The position numbers were made by a program, and so were the translations under genes. Below the pieces are notes generated by a model, which was not told the origin of the DNA, searched no databases, and was given only the letters and a program-made list of their open reading frames with translations. Below, piece after piece: positions 19,184 to 28,349 of a DNA stretch of 64,000 nucleotides. Within the stretch, counting starts at the first letter, position 1. Each line of letters begins with the position of its first letter. The DNA lies in contig NZ_CP066369.1 of the NCBI RefSeq assembly GCF_016406305.1, forward strand, positions 2,436,501 through 2,500,500, read 5' to 3'. This DNA comes from Shewanella putrefaciens (GTDB taxonomy: Bacteria; Pseudomonadota; Gammaproteobacteria; Enterobacterales; Shewanellaceae).

Positions 19184-20770
19184 ATGTCTTTGAATCATCA
19201 ACCAACTAGCCGTCAACAAGAGCATCAAGCTACTGCGCCCAAGGCAACACCTGTATTCAAGCAACAACCTGAGCTGAGTTTCTGGCAAATTTTTAATATG
19301 TGCTTCGGCTTTTTAGGCATTCAATTTGGGTTTGCCCTGCAAAATGCCAACGTCAGCCGCATTTTTCAAACCTTGGGCGCCTCTATCGATGAAATCCCCA
19401 TACTGTGGATTGCCGCACCACTGACGGGTTTATTGGTTCAACCTATTATTGGGTATTTAAGTGATAATACTTGGGGACGCCTTGGCCGTCGCCGCCCCTA
19501 TTTTTTGATTGGTGCGATTTTTACCACACTCGCCATTTTTATCATGCCGCACTCACCTACCCTGTGGATTGCCGCCGGCATGTTGTGGATCATGGATGCC
19601 TCAATCAACATCGCCATGGAGCCGTTTCGCGCCTTCGTCGGTGATAATTTACCCAAAAGCCAGCGCACCCAAGGCTATGCCATGCAAAGCTTTTTTATCG
19701 GCATTGGCGCTGTGGTGGCTTCGGCCTTACCCTATATTTTGACTCACTATTTTGATGTTGCGAATACGGCACCAGCGGGTGAAATTGCCGATTCAGTGCG
19801 TTATGCCTTCTATTTTGGCGGCGCGGTACTCTTGCTCGCCGTCACTTGGACAGTGGTGTCGACAAGAGAATATTCCCCTGAAGAATTAGCCAGCTTTAAT
19901 GCCAAACACCTCAATGGCGAAGATGAAACCTTAACCCGCCACCGTACCCGCAAGGACTATCAATTTGCGTCCTTCGTGTGGATGGGTCTCGGCGCCCTGT
20001 TCACCTTCGCTATTTGGGCGCAGGATTTAGATAAGCAACTGTATATCTTAAGCTTAGGGATTTTCGCCTTTGGTCCATTACAACTGTATTGCGCACTGCG
20101 TTTAGGTAATTCACACCCCACTGAACGCCATAAGCTCGGCATGGTATTTAGTGTAGTCGATGACTTATTCCATATGCCCAAGGCCATGCATCAATTGGCG
20201 ATCGTGCAATTTTTCTCTTGGTTCGCACTGTTTGCCATGTGGATTTACACCACGTCTGCCGTGACGTCCTACCATTTTGGCAGCAGTGATGTGTTGTCTA
20301 AGGCCTATAACGACGGCGCAGATTGGGTTGGCGTGCTATTCGCCTCCTACAATGGTTTTGCCGCCATTGCCGCAATATTTATTCCTATGCTGGCTAAGCG
20401 TATCGGCATCAAGCTGACCCACACAGTCAATATGTTCTGTGGTGGTATAGGGTTGATTAGTTTCTTTTTTATCAAAGACCCCAGCCTATTATGGCTGCCT
20501 ATGATAGGTGTAGGTATCGCGTGGGCATCCATTTTATCTGTGCCCTATGCCATGCTGTCGGGCATGTTACCGCCGCAAAAAATGGGCGTTTACATGGGGA
20601 TATTTAACTTTTTTATCGTTATTCCGCAGTTATTGGCCGCAAGCGTTTTAGGCTTAATCCTCAATACCTTATTTGATAATCAGCCCATTTATGCCCTGGT
20701 AACTGGCGGCGTGCTTATGATGTGTGCCGGTATCGCAGTGCTTTTTGTCGAGCAAAATCAACCGACATAA
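19184..20770 (+). CDS. MFS sugar transporter (maltose/maltodextrin, SLC45-like)
   Basis: A 528-residue permease of the major facilitator superfamily with about twelve hydrophobic segments. The N-terminal FGIQFGFALQNANVSRIFQTLGA and the loop motif GRLGRRRPYFLIGA are typical of the SLC45/MalT-like sugar:cation symporters, which import maltose or sucrose. AAAGGAAGT just ahead of the ATG gives a good ribosome-binding site. It is followed 56 bases later by the GH15 gene, forming an operon, and shares an operator with the GH97 gene. The likely substrate is therefore maltose or short maltodextrins crossing the inner membrane. Substrate specificity is inferred from context. Confidence 0.92.
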   Translation: MSLNHQPTSRQQEHQATAPKATPVFKQQPELSFWQIFNMCFGFLGIQFGFALQNANVSRIFQTLGASIDEIPILWIAAPLTGLLVQPIIGYLSDNTWGRLGRRRPYFLIGAIFTTLAIFIMPHSPTLWIAAGMLWIMDASINIAMEPFRAFVGDNLPKSQRTQGYAMQSFFIGIGAVVASALPYILTHYFDVANTAPAGEIADSVRYAFYFGGAVLLLAVTWTVVSTREYSPEELASFNAKHLNGEDETLTRHRTRKDYQFASFVWMGLGALFTFAIWAQDLDKQLYILSLGIFAFGPLQLYCALRLGNSHPTERHKLGMVFSVVDDLFHMPKAMHQLAIVQFFSWFALFAMWIYTTSAVTSYHFGSSDVLSKAYNDGADWVGVLFASYNGFAAIAAIFIPMLAKRIGIKLTHTVNMFCGGIGLISFFFIKDPSLLWLPMIGVGIAWASILSVPYAMLSGMLPPQKMGVYMGIFNFFIVIPQLLAASVLGLILNTLFDNQPIYALVTGGVLMMCAGIAVLFVEQNQPT

Positions 20771-20826
20771 ATCATCAGACTTAACGACAAATAACAATAT
20801 ATCACTCTGATTTGGGGAGAATTAAC

Positions 20827-23406
20827 ATGGCCGTAAACTCAACACCGCAAGGACACCAGCACAACAGCAGCACTTTGTCCCATTTTCGTATCAAACCCTT
20901 AGTGTTGGCGATGGCGACCAGTGTTATCTGCAGCCTTGGATTAACAGCCTGCTCCCCTGCGCCATCCACATCATCAACGGTTTCAACGCCCAGTGAAATA
21001 GACTCTCAGCCCCAAGCTCAGGAAGAGTCAATTGCCCCCGGCGCACCGGGTAAAGCGCCGACTTGGGCATTTTCGGGTAAAACGGGGATTGGGACGTCCT
21101 TTGAACCTTATACCCAAGGCCAATATCAAGATTCGGCGCAAAACCCCGTTAGCCGCGTCTGGTTCTCCCTCGCCCAAGGTATTTTGACCGAAACCATGTA
21201 TGGCCTTATCCACAATGCCCAGCTCAAAGAATTGCAATTTGTGGTCACAGGTAATGGCTTTGTCGATACCGAAAAAGATAACACCATCAGCAGCATAGAA
21301 TATTTAGATACAGATACTAATGGTCGACCGCAATCCCTTGCCTATAAAATTATCAATAAAGATGTTGAAGGTAAGTATCAGATTGAAAAGCATATCTTTA
21401 CCGATCCTGACCGCGACACTTTGATGATGCGCGTGACCTTTACCGCCTATGAAGACGGCATTACACCGCATTTGTATGTCAACCCGCATATCGATAACGC
21501 AGGCGCCAATGATATCGGCCGCATCGACACTCATGCTAATAATCATACTGACAATCATGCAAACACTCATACTGGCAATCAGGCGCTGGTGGCCTATACC
21601 GCCGCCAAAGACAGCAGCGTGATGACGGTAAAATCCGATCTTAATTTTGTGCAGGCTACAACTGGATTTGTCGGCGTCTCCGATGGCCTAGCCGATTTGG
21701 CCGATAACGGCAAACTCGATACGCCCTATCAAACGACCAGTGCGCAAGATAAATCGACCGTCGGTAATATCGCCTTTACCGCGAGTTACCCTACGCTCAT
21801 TAAAGCCAAACCCGTCACTGTTAATCTCGCCATCGGTTTTGGTAAAGATGAAACCCAGAGTTTAGCCAATGCCGATGCCACCTTGGCCGCAGGTTATGAT
21901 GCTGTGCTCAGCCATTACAATGCAGGCTGGCAGGATTACCTAAGCTCACTGCCCACCATCGCTAACATGGCCAACAGCACCACAGATAGCGGCAAGCTGC
22001 TGTATACCAGTGCTATGGTCTTGAAAGCGCAGGAAGATAAAACCTATGCGGGTGCACTTATCGCTTCACTTTCTAACCCTTGGGGCGATACGGTTTCGGC
22101 AGCCGTGCCGAGCACTGGCTATAAAGCGGTATGGCCGCGGGACTTTTATCAATGTGCCATGGCATTCCTCGCCATGGGTGACACGCAAACGCCCAAGGTG
22201 GCCTTCGAATACCTGAAAAAAGTGCAAGTGACCGAAAAGACGCCCGGCTTTACGGGTACGCCCGGTTGGTTCCTGCAAAAGACCCATGTGGATGGCCAAA
22301 TTGAATGGGTCGGCGTGCAGCTCGATCAAACTGCCATGCCGATCATGCTCGGTTGGAAACTCTGGCAAGCGGGCGTGCTCAGCCAAGATGAGATCAGTCA
22401 CTGGTATCAAGAGATGCTCAAAGGTGCAGCGGACTTTTTGATCAGCGGCGGTGAGGTCAATCTGGATTGGAATCACACCCAGATCACCCCACCTAAAACT
22501 CAGCAAGAACGTTGGGAAGAACAAGCGGGTTACTCCCCCTCGACAACGGCCGCAGTGATCGCAGGTCTTATTGCCGCGAGTGAAATCGCCAAAGAAGCTA
22601 AAGATATGACTTCAAGCGCCCGTTATCTTACCGCGGCCAAAGACCTAAGTGATAGCTTAGAAAAACACTTAGTCACCACCCAAGGGCTATTGAAGAACAG
22701 CGCAGATGTCAGCGCGCCTTACTATTTACGTTTAAGCCCCAATGGCGAGCCAAATACTAGCGATACACTGGCGGCGAATAACGGTAAGCAAGGTTTAGAT
22801 CAACGCCAGATCCTCGATGGAGGATTTTTAGAACTGGTACGTTATGGCGTGCGCGGTGCAACCGATAAGCTCATCAATCAAAGCCTTCAACTGATTGATA
22901 ATACTGAGCTTGAGCACAACCTACGCCTTAAATACGAATTCACCGCCAAAGATGGCAGCACTATCCCCGGCTTTAGACGTTATGGCAACGACGGCTACGG
23001 CGAGGATACGGTTTCTGGCAAGAACTACGCAGAATCCGGCAGCAACAGCACCGATCAACGCGGCCGAATCTGGCCCTTCTTCACCGGCGAGCGCGGTCAT
23101 TTTGAATTAGCACTCGCCCAAGCAAAAGGCGAGCTAACTGGCAATAATGCCAAGCAAACCAAGCAGCAGTTGATCAACACCTATGTGCAAGGCATGGAAA
23201 CCTTTGCGAATGCGGGCATGATGTTACCCGAGCAAGCGTGGGACGGTGTCGGCGATGCCACCCGCTACCACTACCAACTCGGACAAGGCACCAACTCTGC
23301 CACACCGCTCGCCTGGACCCATGCCGAATACATCAAACTGGTGCGATCTATGACCGATGGCCAAGTCTGGGATTATTACCCTATCGTCCCAGCGGCATTG
23401 AAATAG
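20827..23406 (+). CDS. GH15 glucoamylase, lipoprotein
   Basis: A glucan 1,4-alpha-glucosidase of family GH15 (859 residues) that releases glucose from the non-reducing ends of starch-like chains. I choose the ATG at 20827, 6 bases after GGGGAGA; an upstream TTG lies inside that ribosome-binding site. The N-terminus has a hydrophobic segment and the lipobox LTAC at about residue 41, so the mature enzyme should be lipid-anchored, in the periplasm or on the outer membrane. A GH15 N-terminal beta-sandwich domain (to about residue 380) precedes the helical barrel, with conserved STGYKAVWPRDFYQ and a C-terminal RYHYQLG / PLAWTHAEYIKL region. A His/Asn/Thr repeat lies near residue 240. Confidence 0.93.
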   Translation: MAVNSTPQGHQHNSSTLSHFRIKPLVLAMATSVICSLGLTACSPAPSTSSTVSTPSEIDSQPQAQEESIAPGAPGKAPTWAFSGKTGIGTSFEPYTQGQYQDSAQNPVSRVWFSLAQGILTETMYGLIHNAQLKELQFVVTGNGFVDTEKDNTISSIEYLDTDTNGRPQSLAYKIINKDVEGKYQIEKHIFTDPDRDTLMMRVTFTAYEDGITPHLYVNPHIDNAGANDIGRIDTHANNHTDNHANTHTGNQALVAYTAAKDSSVMTVKSDLNFVQATTGFVGVSDGLADLADNGKLDTPYQTTSAQDKSTVGNIAFTASYPTLIKAKPVTVNLAIGFGKDETQSLANADATLAAGYDAVLSHYNAGWQDYLSSLPTIANMANSTTDSGKLLYTSAMVLKAQEDKTYAGALIASLSNPWGDTVSAAVPSTGYKAVWPRDFYQCAMAFLAMGDTQTPKVAFEYLKKVQVTEKTPGFTGTPGWFLQKTHVDGQIEWVGVQLDQTAMPIMLGWKLWQAGVLSQDEISHWYQEMLKGAADFLISGGEVNLDWNHTQITPPKTQQERWEEQAGYSPSTTAAVIAGLIAASEIAKEAKDMTSSARYLTAAKDLSDSLEKHLVTTQGLLKNSADVSAPYYLRLSPNGEPNTSDTLAANNGKQGLDQRQILDGGFLELVRYGVRGATDKLINQSLQLIDNTELEHNLRLKYEFTAKDGSTIPGFRRYGNDGYGEDTVSGKNYAESGSNSTDQRGRIWPFFTGERGHFELALAQAKGELTGNNAKQTKQQLINTYVQGMETFANAGMMLPEQAWDGVGDATRYHYQLGQGTNSATPLAWTHAEYIKLVRSMTDGQVWDYYPIVPAALK

Positions 23407-23467
23407 CAAGTTGAAATCACCAATTAAAATAGCGCATTAGCTTAACGATACTTTGATAAATTACAGG

Positions 23468-23496
23468 CTAGAACAGCAGTCTAGATGCTGTTCTAG
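23468..23496. repeat. Perfect 11-base hairpin after the glucoamylase gene
   Basis: CTAGAACAGCA and TGCTGTTCTAG form a perfect stem around a 7-base loop, about 60 bases past the glucoamylase stop. It lacks a T-tract on the plus strand, so it may act as an mRNA 3' end stabiliser or a weak terminator for the transporter-glucoamylase operon. Confidence 0.5.
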
Positions 23497-23573
23497 CATG
23501 CTTACTTCCCAAGCAATAAAATCATGTTACAGTATGTAATTAATGATATTTAAAATTGTTAACGGGATTTTTG

Positions 23574-24755
23574 ATGCGACGTTTTTTGCGAGTAATAAAA
23601 TGGATTTTAATCTCTCTACTGTGTATTCCCGTCAGTTTATATCTCATCCTTCTGCTCATAAATTTACGAGATAGCCCACCTTCTGAACTGGCAAAAAACT
23701 ACTTAGCCAACATAGAAGAAAGTGATAATGCACTCTCAAATAACCTTAACAATAATGCTTATGTATTTGCACTCGGTTTTGATACCAGCAATACTGCTTC
23801 ACCAATGGATGTGGGGCTAGAACGCCTCAAGAAGTTACAACACCTAGAGGTCATGGATAAGCCTGAAAATGAACAAAGAGTCCGTTTTGAAAAGCCCCAA
23901 TTACCGCTTGATCAATGCATCAAAGAAGATGATTTTCTCTCCAGCTGTAATGCAGTACTTAAACAAGAGAGCAGTCATAACGCCTTACTCGATGAATATA
24001 ATTGGTTAATCGTTCGCTACCAGGAACTACTCAATATCGGCACTTGGCAGGATGGCAGCCAATTTAATGTTTTTACAGATATTATGCCCATTTCCCATCT
24101 GTTAGCAGCACAAAAACTCTATCTGTTTAATGTACTAACCAATGCCAGCACTATGGATCCCCTACAAGTCGCCGAGGCAATCAACCAAGATATGCTATTT
24201 TGGCAACGTCTATCAGCAAGCACTCATAAGCTTATCGCTAAGATAATGAGTAATGTTGGGATGGAAGCGAATATGAAACTTGGAGAGTTGTTGATGAGTC
24301 AATTGCCGCACCCACAACAAACCGAGGCGTTACCACCAAGCTGGCAGCATCCACTATCACCGGAAGTCCTTTCGTTTGACAATGTAAAAATGGGGGAATG
24401 GTATTACTTTACTCAGATAACCAGAGCGACGATGGTCACCAGTGATGCTGACATAAGTACAAAGCTAACAGAGTGGTTACTGTTACCATTGATGCAACAC
24501 CAAGATACTGCTAATCGTTATGCAGAGATCCTAACTGGAACAGCTTCAATAGTGGAATGCCCTAATAGTTTCTCAATCGAAGCACTCAGCCAATACCGCT
24601 ATAACCCCGTTGGGAAATTCATACTCTGCTCTGGCATTATTTCATTAGCCCCTTATCAAGAAAGGTTTAACAGGCTTGAGCATAAAAGAGCGGAGCTTGT
24701 TACTCGACTTCCACAAGCTGCTACGAACATTAGCCCAACGCTTACAGGGCGATGA
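23574..24755 (+). CDS. Hypothetical membrane-anchored protein
   Basis: A 393-residue protein that I do not recognise. The ATG at 23574 follows a GGGA element; an upstream TTG would add six residues. Residues about 8-30 are a single hydrophobic segment (VIKWILISLLCIPVSLYLIL) ending without a clear cleavage site, so the protein is probably anchored in the inner membrane with its body in the periplasm. Two cysteines lie near residue 112 and 121 (CIKEDDFLSSC) and two near the C-terminus, which could form disulfides. The body is mainly helical and Q/L rich. It stands alone between the maltodextrin operon and an AraC gene. Confidence 0.8.
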   Translation: MRRFLRVIKWILISLLCIPVSLYLILLLINLRDSPPSELAKNYLANIEESDNALSNNLNNNAYVFALGFDTSNTASPMDVGLERLKKLQHLEVMDKPENEQRVRFEKPQLPLDQCIKEDDFLSSCNAVLKQESSHNALLDEYNWLIVRYQELLNIGTWQDGSQFNVFTDIMPISHLLAAQKLYLFNVLTNASTMDPLQVAEAINQDMLFWQRLSASTHKLIAKIMSNVGMEANMKLGELLMSQLPHPQQTEALPPSWQHPLSPEVLSFDNVKMGEWYYFTQITRATMVTSDADISTKLTEWLLLPLMQHQDTANRYAEILTGTASIVECPNSFSIEALSQYRYNPVGKFILCSGIISLAPYQERFNRLEHKRAELVTRLPQAATNISPTLTGR

Positions 24756-24801
24756 TAAGAAACGATATAAAGAACATAGATATTGTTATGACTGACTTAA
24801 T

Positions 24802-25644
24802 TTATTCTTGCATAGGAATAAACTGATCCCCCCTGCTTTTCATCGGCTTATGCTGCGGGTAATCTTGCGGCGTGCAACCAAATTGCATTTTAAAGGCGGC
24901 ACTGAAACTGCTGACACTCAGATAACCTAGACTATGGGCCACCATAGTCGTGCTCTCCCCTTGGCTTAAGCTCTCAAGCGAGTTTAACAAACGAAATCTT
25001 TGTCGCCATTGTCGATAAGTAAGCCCAGTTTCAGCTTTGAATAGTCGCTCAATCGTTCTCACACTCGCGCCGCCCATTTCGGCTAACTCGGTCAGTGAGT
25101 AACTCACTTTTGGACGTCGGATCAGCGTTTGGATCAAGCGGCTGAGTCTTGGATCTGAGCCAGCAGGTAAATGGGCATCCAGACTGTCCAGAGTTTGGAG
25201 CTCATCGATGGCAACCAAACCCAGCCGATGCAGTTGTCCACTGTCCATAAGATGTGAACTTTCACAAAGTTTAAGCACTAATTCACGCATCAGCGCTGTC
25301 ATAGTCACCATCACCACTTGTGTATCCTGTGGCCTAACGCCATAACTAGGGTCAATATAAATATTGCGAGTATGGGCGTGGGTTTCACTGTTCACTTGAT
25401 GGGGCAAATTGCAGGGGATCCAAACAGCATGGGTTGAGGGTACCACCCAGACGGCATTTTCACTGCGAACACGTAACAAACCTTTGGCGGCCCAAAGTAG
25501 CTGACCCCGCGGGTGCGAGTGCGGCTCTATGTCCGCTTCCGCCGCCATATTGCGAGTATGGGTCAGCACTGGCCGAGTGGCATCTATGATAAACGCCGCA
25601 TCACTGGGGGTTAACATTGTCGCTTTAGAAACATGTTTTGACAT
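24802..25644 (-). CDS. AraC-family transcriptional regulator with cupin sensor domain
   Basis: A 280-residue regulator. The N-terminal part resembles a cupin with H-S-H-P-R-GQLL (about 42-50), the typical small-ligand pocket of AraC proteins. The C-terminal 100 residues contain two helix-turn-helix motifs (SYSLTELAEMGGASVRTIERLFKAETG and the later SLGYLSVSSFSAAFKMQFG), with the family motif GCTPQDYP. AGAGGG precedes the ATG at 25644. It is divergent from the SLC13-like permease across 80 bases, so it probably controls that gene and itself. Its inducer is unknown. Confidence 0.93.
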   Translation of the reverse strand: MSKHVSKATMLTPSDAAFIIDATRPVLTHTRNMAAEADIEPHSHPRGQLLWAAKGLLRVRSENAVWVVPSTHAVWIPCNLPHQVNSETHAHTRNIYIDPSYGVRPQDTQVVMVTMTALMRELVLKLCESSHLMDSGQLHRLGLVAIDELQTLDSLDAHLPAGSDPRLSRLIQTLIRRPKVSYSLTELAEMGGASVRTIERLFKAETGLTYRQWRQRFRLLNSLESLSQGESTTMVAHSLGYLSVSSFSAAFKMQFGCTPQDYPQHKPMKSRGDQFIPMQE

Positions 25645-25696
25645 ATTACCCTCTTAAAACGCCAAACTAAGTCAGCTATCTTAGTAGGCATCTTTT

Positions 25697-25706
25697 ACGT
25701 ATTCAA
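25697..25706. promoter_or_regulatory. Partial match to the maltodextrin operator in the AraC/permease gap
   Basis: On the minus strand the sequence reads TGAATACGTA, identical to the first 10 bases of the two operators at 14795 and 18808. The remaining 4 bases do not match and the palindrome is incomplete. It lies about 20 bases before the permease start. It could be a weak site or coincidence. Confidence 0.25.
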
Positions 25707-25724
25707 CCCAATAGGTCGGTAAGC

Positions 25725-27116
25725 ATGAAACGTTTTATTGGCGTTAAACAGCTAGCCTTTTTCAGTGCACTGTTGATCGCTACTTTACTGGCGCTTTTTC
25801 CGCTAAGTCAGCATCCCGCGGTGTTTTCCTACAGCGCAGGCGTAGTATTAGTGACCTTGATGTTTTGGAGCACAGGTTTTTTCCCGCCCTTTATGGCGGG
25901 ATTAATCTTTTTTGCCCTTGCCACCATTTTTAAACTCATTGAGCCGAGCATACTTTTCTCCGGATTCGGCTCGACTGCGGTGTGGTTAATCATTTCGGGA
26001 TTTGTGATCGGCAGTGCCATCACTCAGTCTGGTTTAAGTCGTAGAATGGCCAGTTTGATTACCCCCATACTGACCACAAGTTATCCACGCTTGATTGCGG
26101 GTTTGGTCTTTAGTGCCGTGCTGCTTGGCTTTGTGATGCCCTCATCCGTTGGCCGTGCAGTGGTACTGGTGCCTATTGGTATGGCGTTAGCCGAGCAAGT
26201 CGGTTTTGCTCGTGGAAGCCATGGGCGGATAGGCATTGCGACCGCCTTGGCACTGGCGTGTAACATGCCCAGTTTTGCCGTGTTGCCCGCGAATATTCCC
26301 AACATGATATTGGCGGGTTCCAGTGAGAATTTATTCAATATCCATTTTGGTTATACCGAGTACCTCTTATTGCATTTTCCAATCCTTGGTTTGCTCAAAT
26401 CAATATTGATTGTGGTGCTAGTGGTGTTTCTATTTCCTGCAAAAATTGATAAAAATCAGTCTGAACGCGTTATTGAAAAAGAAACCTATCATCTTGGTAT
26501 GCAAAAGAAAGTTGCACTGTTACTTGCGATCACTTTACTGTTTTGGGTGACAGACTCACTGCACGGGATCAATCCGGCGTGGGTAGGATTAACAACCGCT
26601 ATCTTGCTATTGCTCCCCAAATGGGGAGTGCTTGAGCCTAAGAGTTTTAATAGTTCGGTGGATTTTGCGACCGTCATTTTTGTCGCGGCGGCATTAGGTC
26701 TGGGAGCACTCGTCAATCACTCTGGGCTCGGCACTGCGCTAGGCCAACTGTTCAGTGAATGGTTACCCTTGCAGCAAGGGACATCGTTCCTGAATTTTAT
26801 GTCGTTATCGTTAATCGCGACGCTAACGGGATTAGTGGCAACGGTTCCTGGTGTACCGACTGTGTTATCCCCCATGGCAGCAGACTTTGCCAATGCAACC
26901 GGCTTCTCCACCCCAGCGGTATTAATGACGCAGGTGATCGGTTTCTCAACCGTGATTTTTCCTTATCAGGTGGCTCCGTTAATTTTGGCTATGCAATTAT
27001 CCCAAGAGCCCTTAACTAAACTACTTCGCCTCACCTTACCGCTGGCAGCAATAACCATAGTTGCACTCATGCCGCTGGATTATCTGTGGTGGCTATGGCT
27101 CGGCTGGATTAACTAA
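25725..27116 (+). CDS. SLC13/DASS-type anion permease
   Basis: A 463-residue membrane protein with eleven to twelve hydrophobic segments. The segments FGSTAVWLIISGFVIGSAITQSGLSRR, VMPSSVGRAVVLVPIG and the second-half VPGVPTVLSPMAADFANATGFS resemble the paired loop motifs (SNT/SST type) of DASS transporters, which carry dicarboxylates, sulfate or related anions. Here the usual serine-asparagine-threonine triplets are altered (SSVGR and PGVPT), so the substrate may be unusual. It is divergent from the AraC regulator and is followed by a strong bidirectional terminator. Confidence 0.82.
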   Translation: MKRFIGVKQLAFFSALLIATLLALFPLSQHPAVFSYSAGVVLVTLMFWSTGFFPPFMAGLIFFALATIFKLIEPSILFSGFGSTAVWLIISGFVIGSAITQSGLSRRMASLITPILTTSYPRLIAGLVFSAVLLGFVMPSSVGRAVVLVPIGMALAEQVGFARGSHGRIGIATALALACNMPSFAVLPANIPNMILAGSSENLFNIHFGYTEYLLLHFPILGLLKSILIVVLVVFLFPAKIDKNQSERVIEKETYHLGMQKKVALLLAITLLFWVTDSLHGINPAWVGLTTAILLLLPKWGVLEPKSFNSSVDFATVIFVAAALGLGALVNHSGLGTALGQLFSEWLPLQQGTSFLNFMSLSLIATLTGLVATVPGVPTVLSPMAADFANATGFSTPAVLMTQVIGFSTVIFPYQVAPLILAMQLSQEPLTKLLRLTLPLAAITIVALMPLDYLWWLWLGWIN

Positions 27117-27150
27117 AACGGAGCAGAGAAGAATATTCCACCCTAAGGAT

Positions 27151-27186
27151 AAAAAGCGAGCAGGATTAACCTAATGCTCGCTTTTT
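27151..27186. terminator. Bidirectional intrinsic terminator
   Basis: AAAAAGCGAGCA and TGCTCGCTTTTT form a perfect 12-base stem with a 12-base loop, flanked by A and T runs inside the stem. It lies between the convergent permease and isoaspartyl peptidase genes and can end both transcripts. Confidence 0.85.
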
Positions 27187-27224
27187 AGCTTTGGGGCATG
27201 CGCAATAAGCGCGATATTTTTCCG

Positions 27225-28256
27225 TTATTGATCTTGCCAGATCATCACTTGGGCGGGTTCGCCATTGCTGCGAGTCGCTCGGTACATACCTTCGGTATTA
27301 AATGGTGTGGCAATGTTACCTCTATGATCCACCGCAATCACGCCACCTGAACCACCCGCAGTGATCAAACGTTGATTGATGACTTCATCGGCCGCCTGAA
27401 TAATCGATTTTTGCTGGTACTTCACCTTGGCACAGATATCCCCCGCCACTTGGTAGCGGATAAAGAACTCACCGTGCCCCGTTGCTGACACAGCGCACAC
27501 GCCATTTTCTGCGTAGGTGCCGGCGCCAATCACAGGCGAGTCACCGATACGGCCAAAGCGTTTTGCCGTCATACCGCCTGTCGAGGTTCCCGCGGCTAAA
27601 TTGCCGTTTTTATCTAAGGCGACTGCGCCCACAGTGCCGAATTTATAATCTAGATCCTTCATCTCAATGCCGGCAATTTGGGCTGATTTTTCAGCCGCTT
27701 GCAGTTTCTGTCTGGCATCGAGCAATTGCTGGTAGCGGGCATCGCTATCAAAATGGCTGTTAGGGACTAAGGTAAAGCCTTGGGTTAAAGCAAATTCCTC
27801 CGCCCCCACTCCCGACAACATCACATGTTCAGACTTATTCATCACAGCGAGGGCTAAATCGATAGGGTTAGCGATATGGCGAACCCCAGCGACAGCACCG
27901 GCATTCATGGTTTTACCATCCATAATCGATGCATCTAACTCGTGACCACCATCATAGGTATATACAGCGCCCACACCCGCATTAAATAATGGGCTGTTTT
28001 CTAAGACATTGATCGCCGTTTGCACCGCCACTAGGCTATCACCACCTTGCTCTAATACCTTAGAGCCTTTGTCGACGGCTTCCTTGAGTTTGTCTTTATA
28101 GGCTTGGCGCAGTTCGGGGGTCAGGTTGGCTTTAGAAATCGTGCCAGCACCGCCGTGGATAGCAATGGCGAAAGGTTTTTCATTGGCGTAGGTGGGTTGC
28201 GACATACAAAGTGCACTCGAGATTATTAAACTAAAGGTGGCTAATTTTATTTTCAT
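27225..28256 (-). CDS. iaaA: Secreted isoaspartyl peptidase / L-asparaginase (Ntn hydrolase)
   Basis: A 343-residue plant-type asparaginase that cleaves beta-aspartyl peptides and asparagine after autocleavage into two subunits. Residues 1-24 are a signal peptide ending in PTYA, so it acts in the periplasm or outside. The HGGAGT motif lies near residue 34. The catalytic threonine is the one in FGTVGAVALDKNGNLAAGTS (about residue 208), where autoproteolysis creates the new N-terminus, followed by the substrate-binding TSTGGMTAKRFGRIGDSP. All key residues are present. It is a single gene divergent from tamA. Confidence 0.93.
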   Translation of the reverse strand: MKIKLATFSLIISSALCMSQPTYANEKPFAIAIHGGAGTISKANLTPELRQAYKDKLKEAVDKGSKVLEQGGDSLVAVQTAINVLENSPLFNAGVGAVYTYDGGHELDASIMDGKTMNAGAVAGVRHIANPIDLALAVMNKSEHVMLSGVGAEEFALTQGFTLVPNSHFDSDARYQQLLDARQKLQAAEKSAQIAGIEMKDLDYKFGTVGAVALDKNGNLAAGTSTGGMTAKRFGRIGDSPVIGAGTYAENGVCAVSATGHGEFFIRYQVAGDICAKVKYQQKSIIQAADEVINQRLITAGGSGGVIAVDHRGNIATPFNTEGMYRATRSNGEPAQVMIWQDQ

Positions 28257-28349
28257 TATTTACATCCCCTTAAACAGTAGCGTCCTTTGTAACCATTTCA
28301 ATGACTAATTTCAATCATCTCCTTGCCTGTTGCTTTTATTCTGGCGACA

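Noticed and set aside
22066..22524. 152-codon open frame antisense to the glucoamylase gene
   Set aside because: It lies wholly inside a well-supported GH15 gene, has no ribosome-binding site and reads as a reverse-frame shadow of biased codons.
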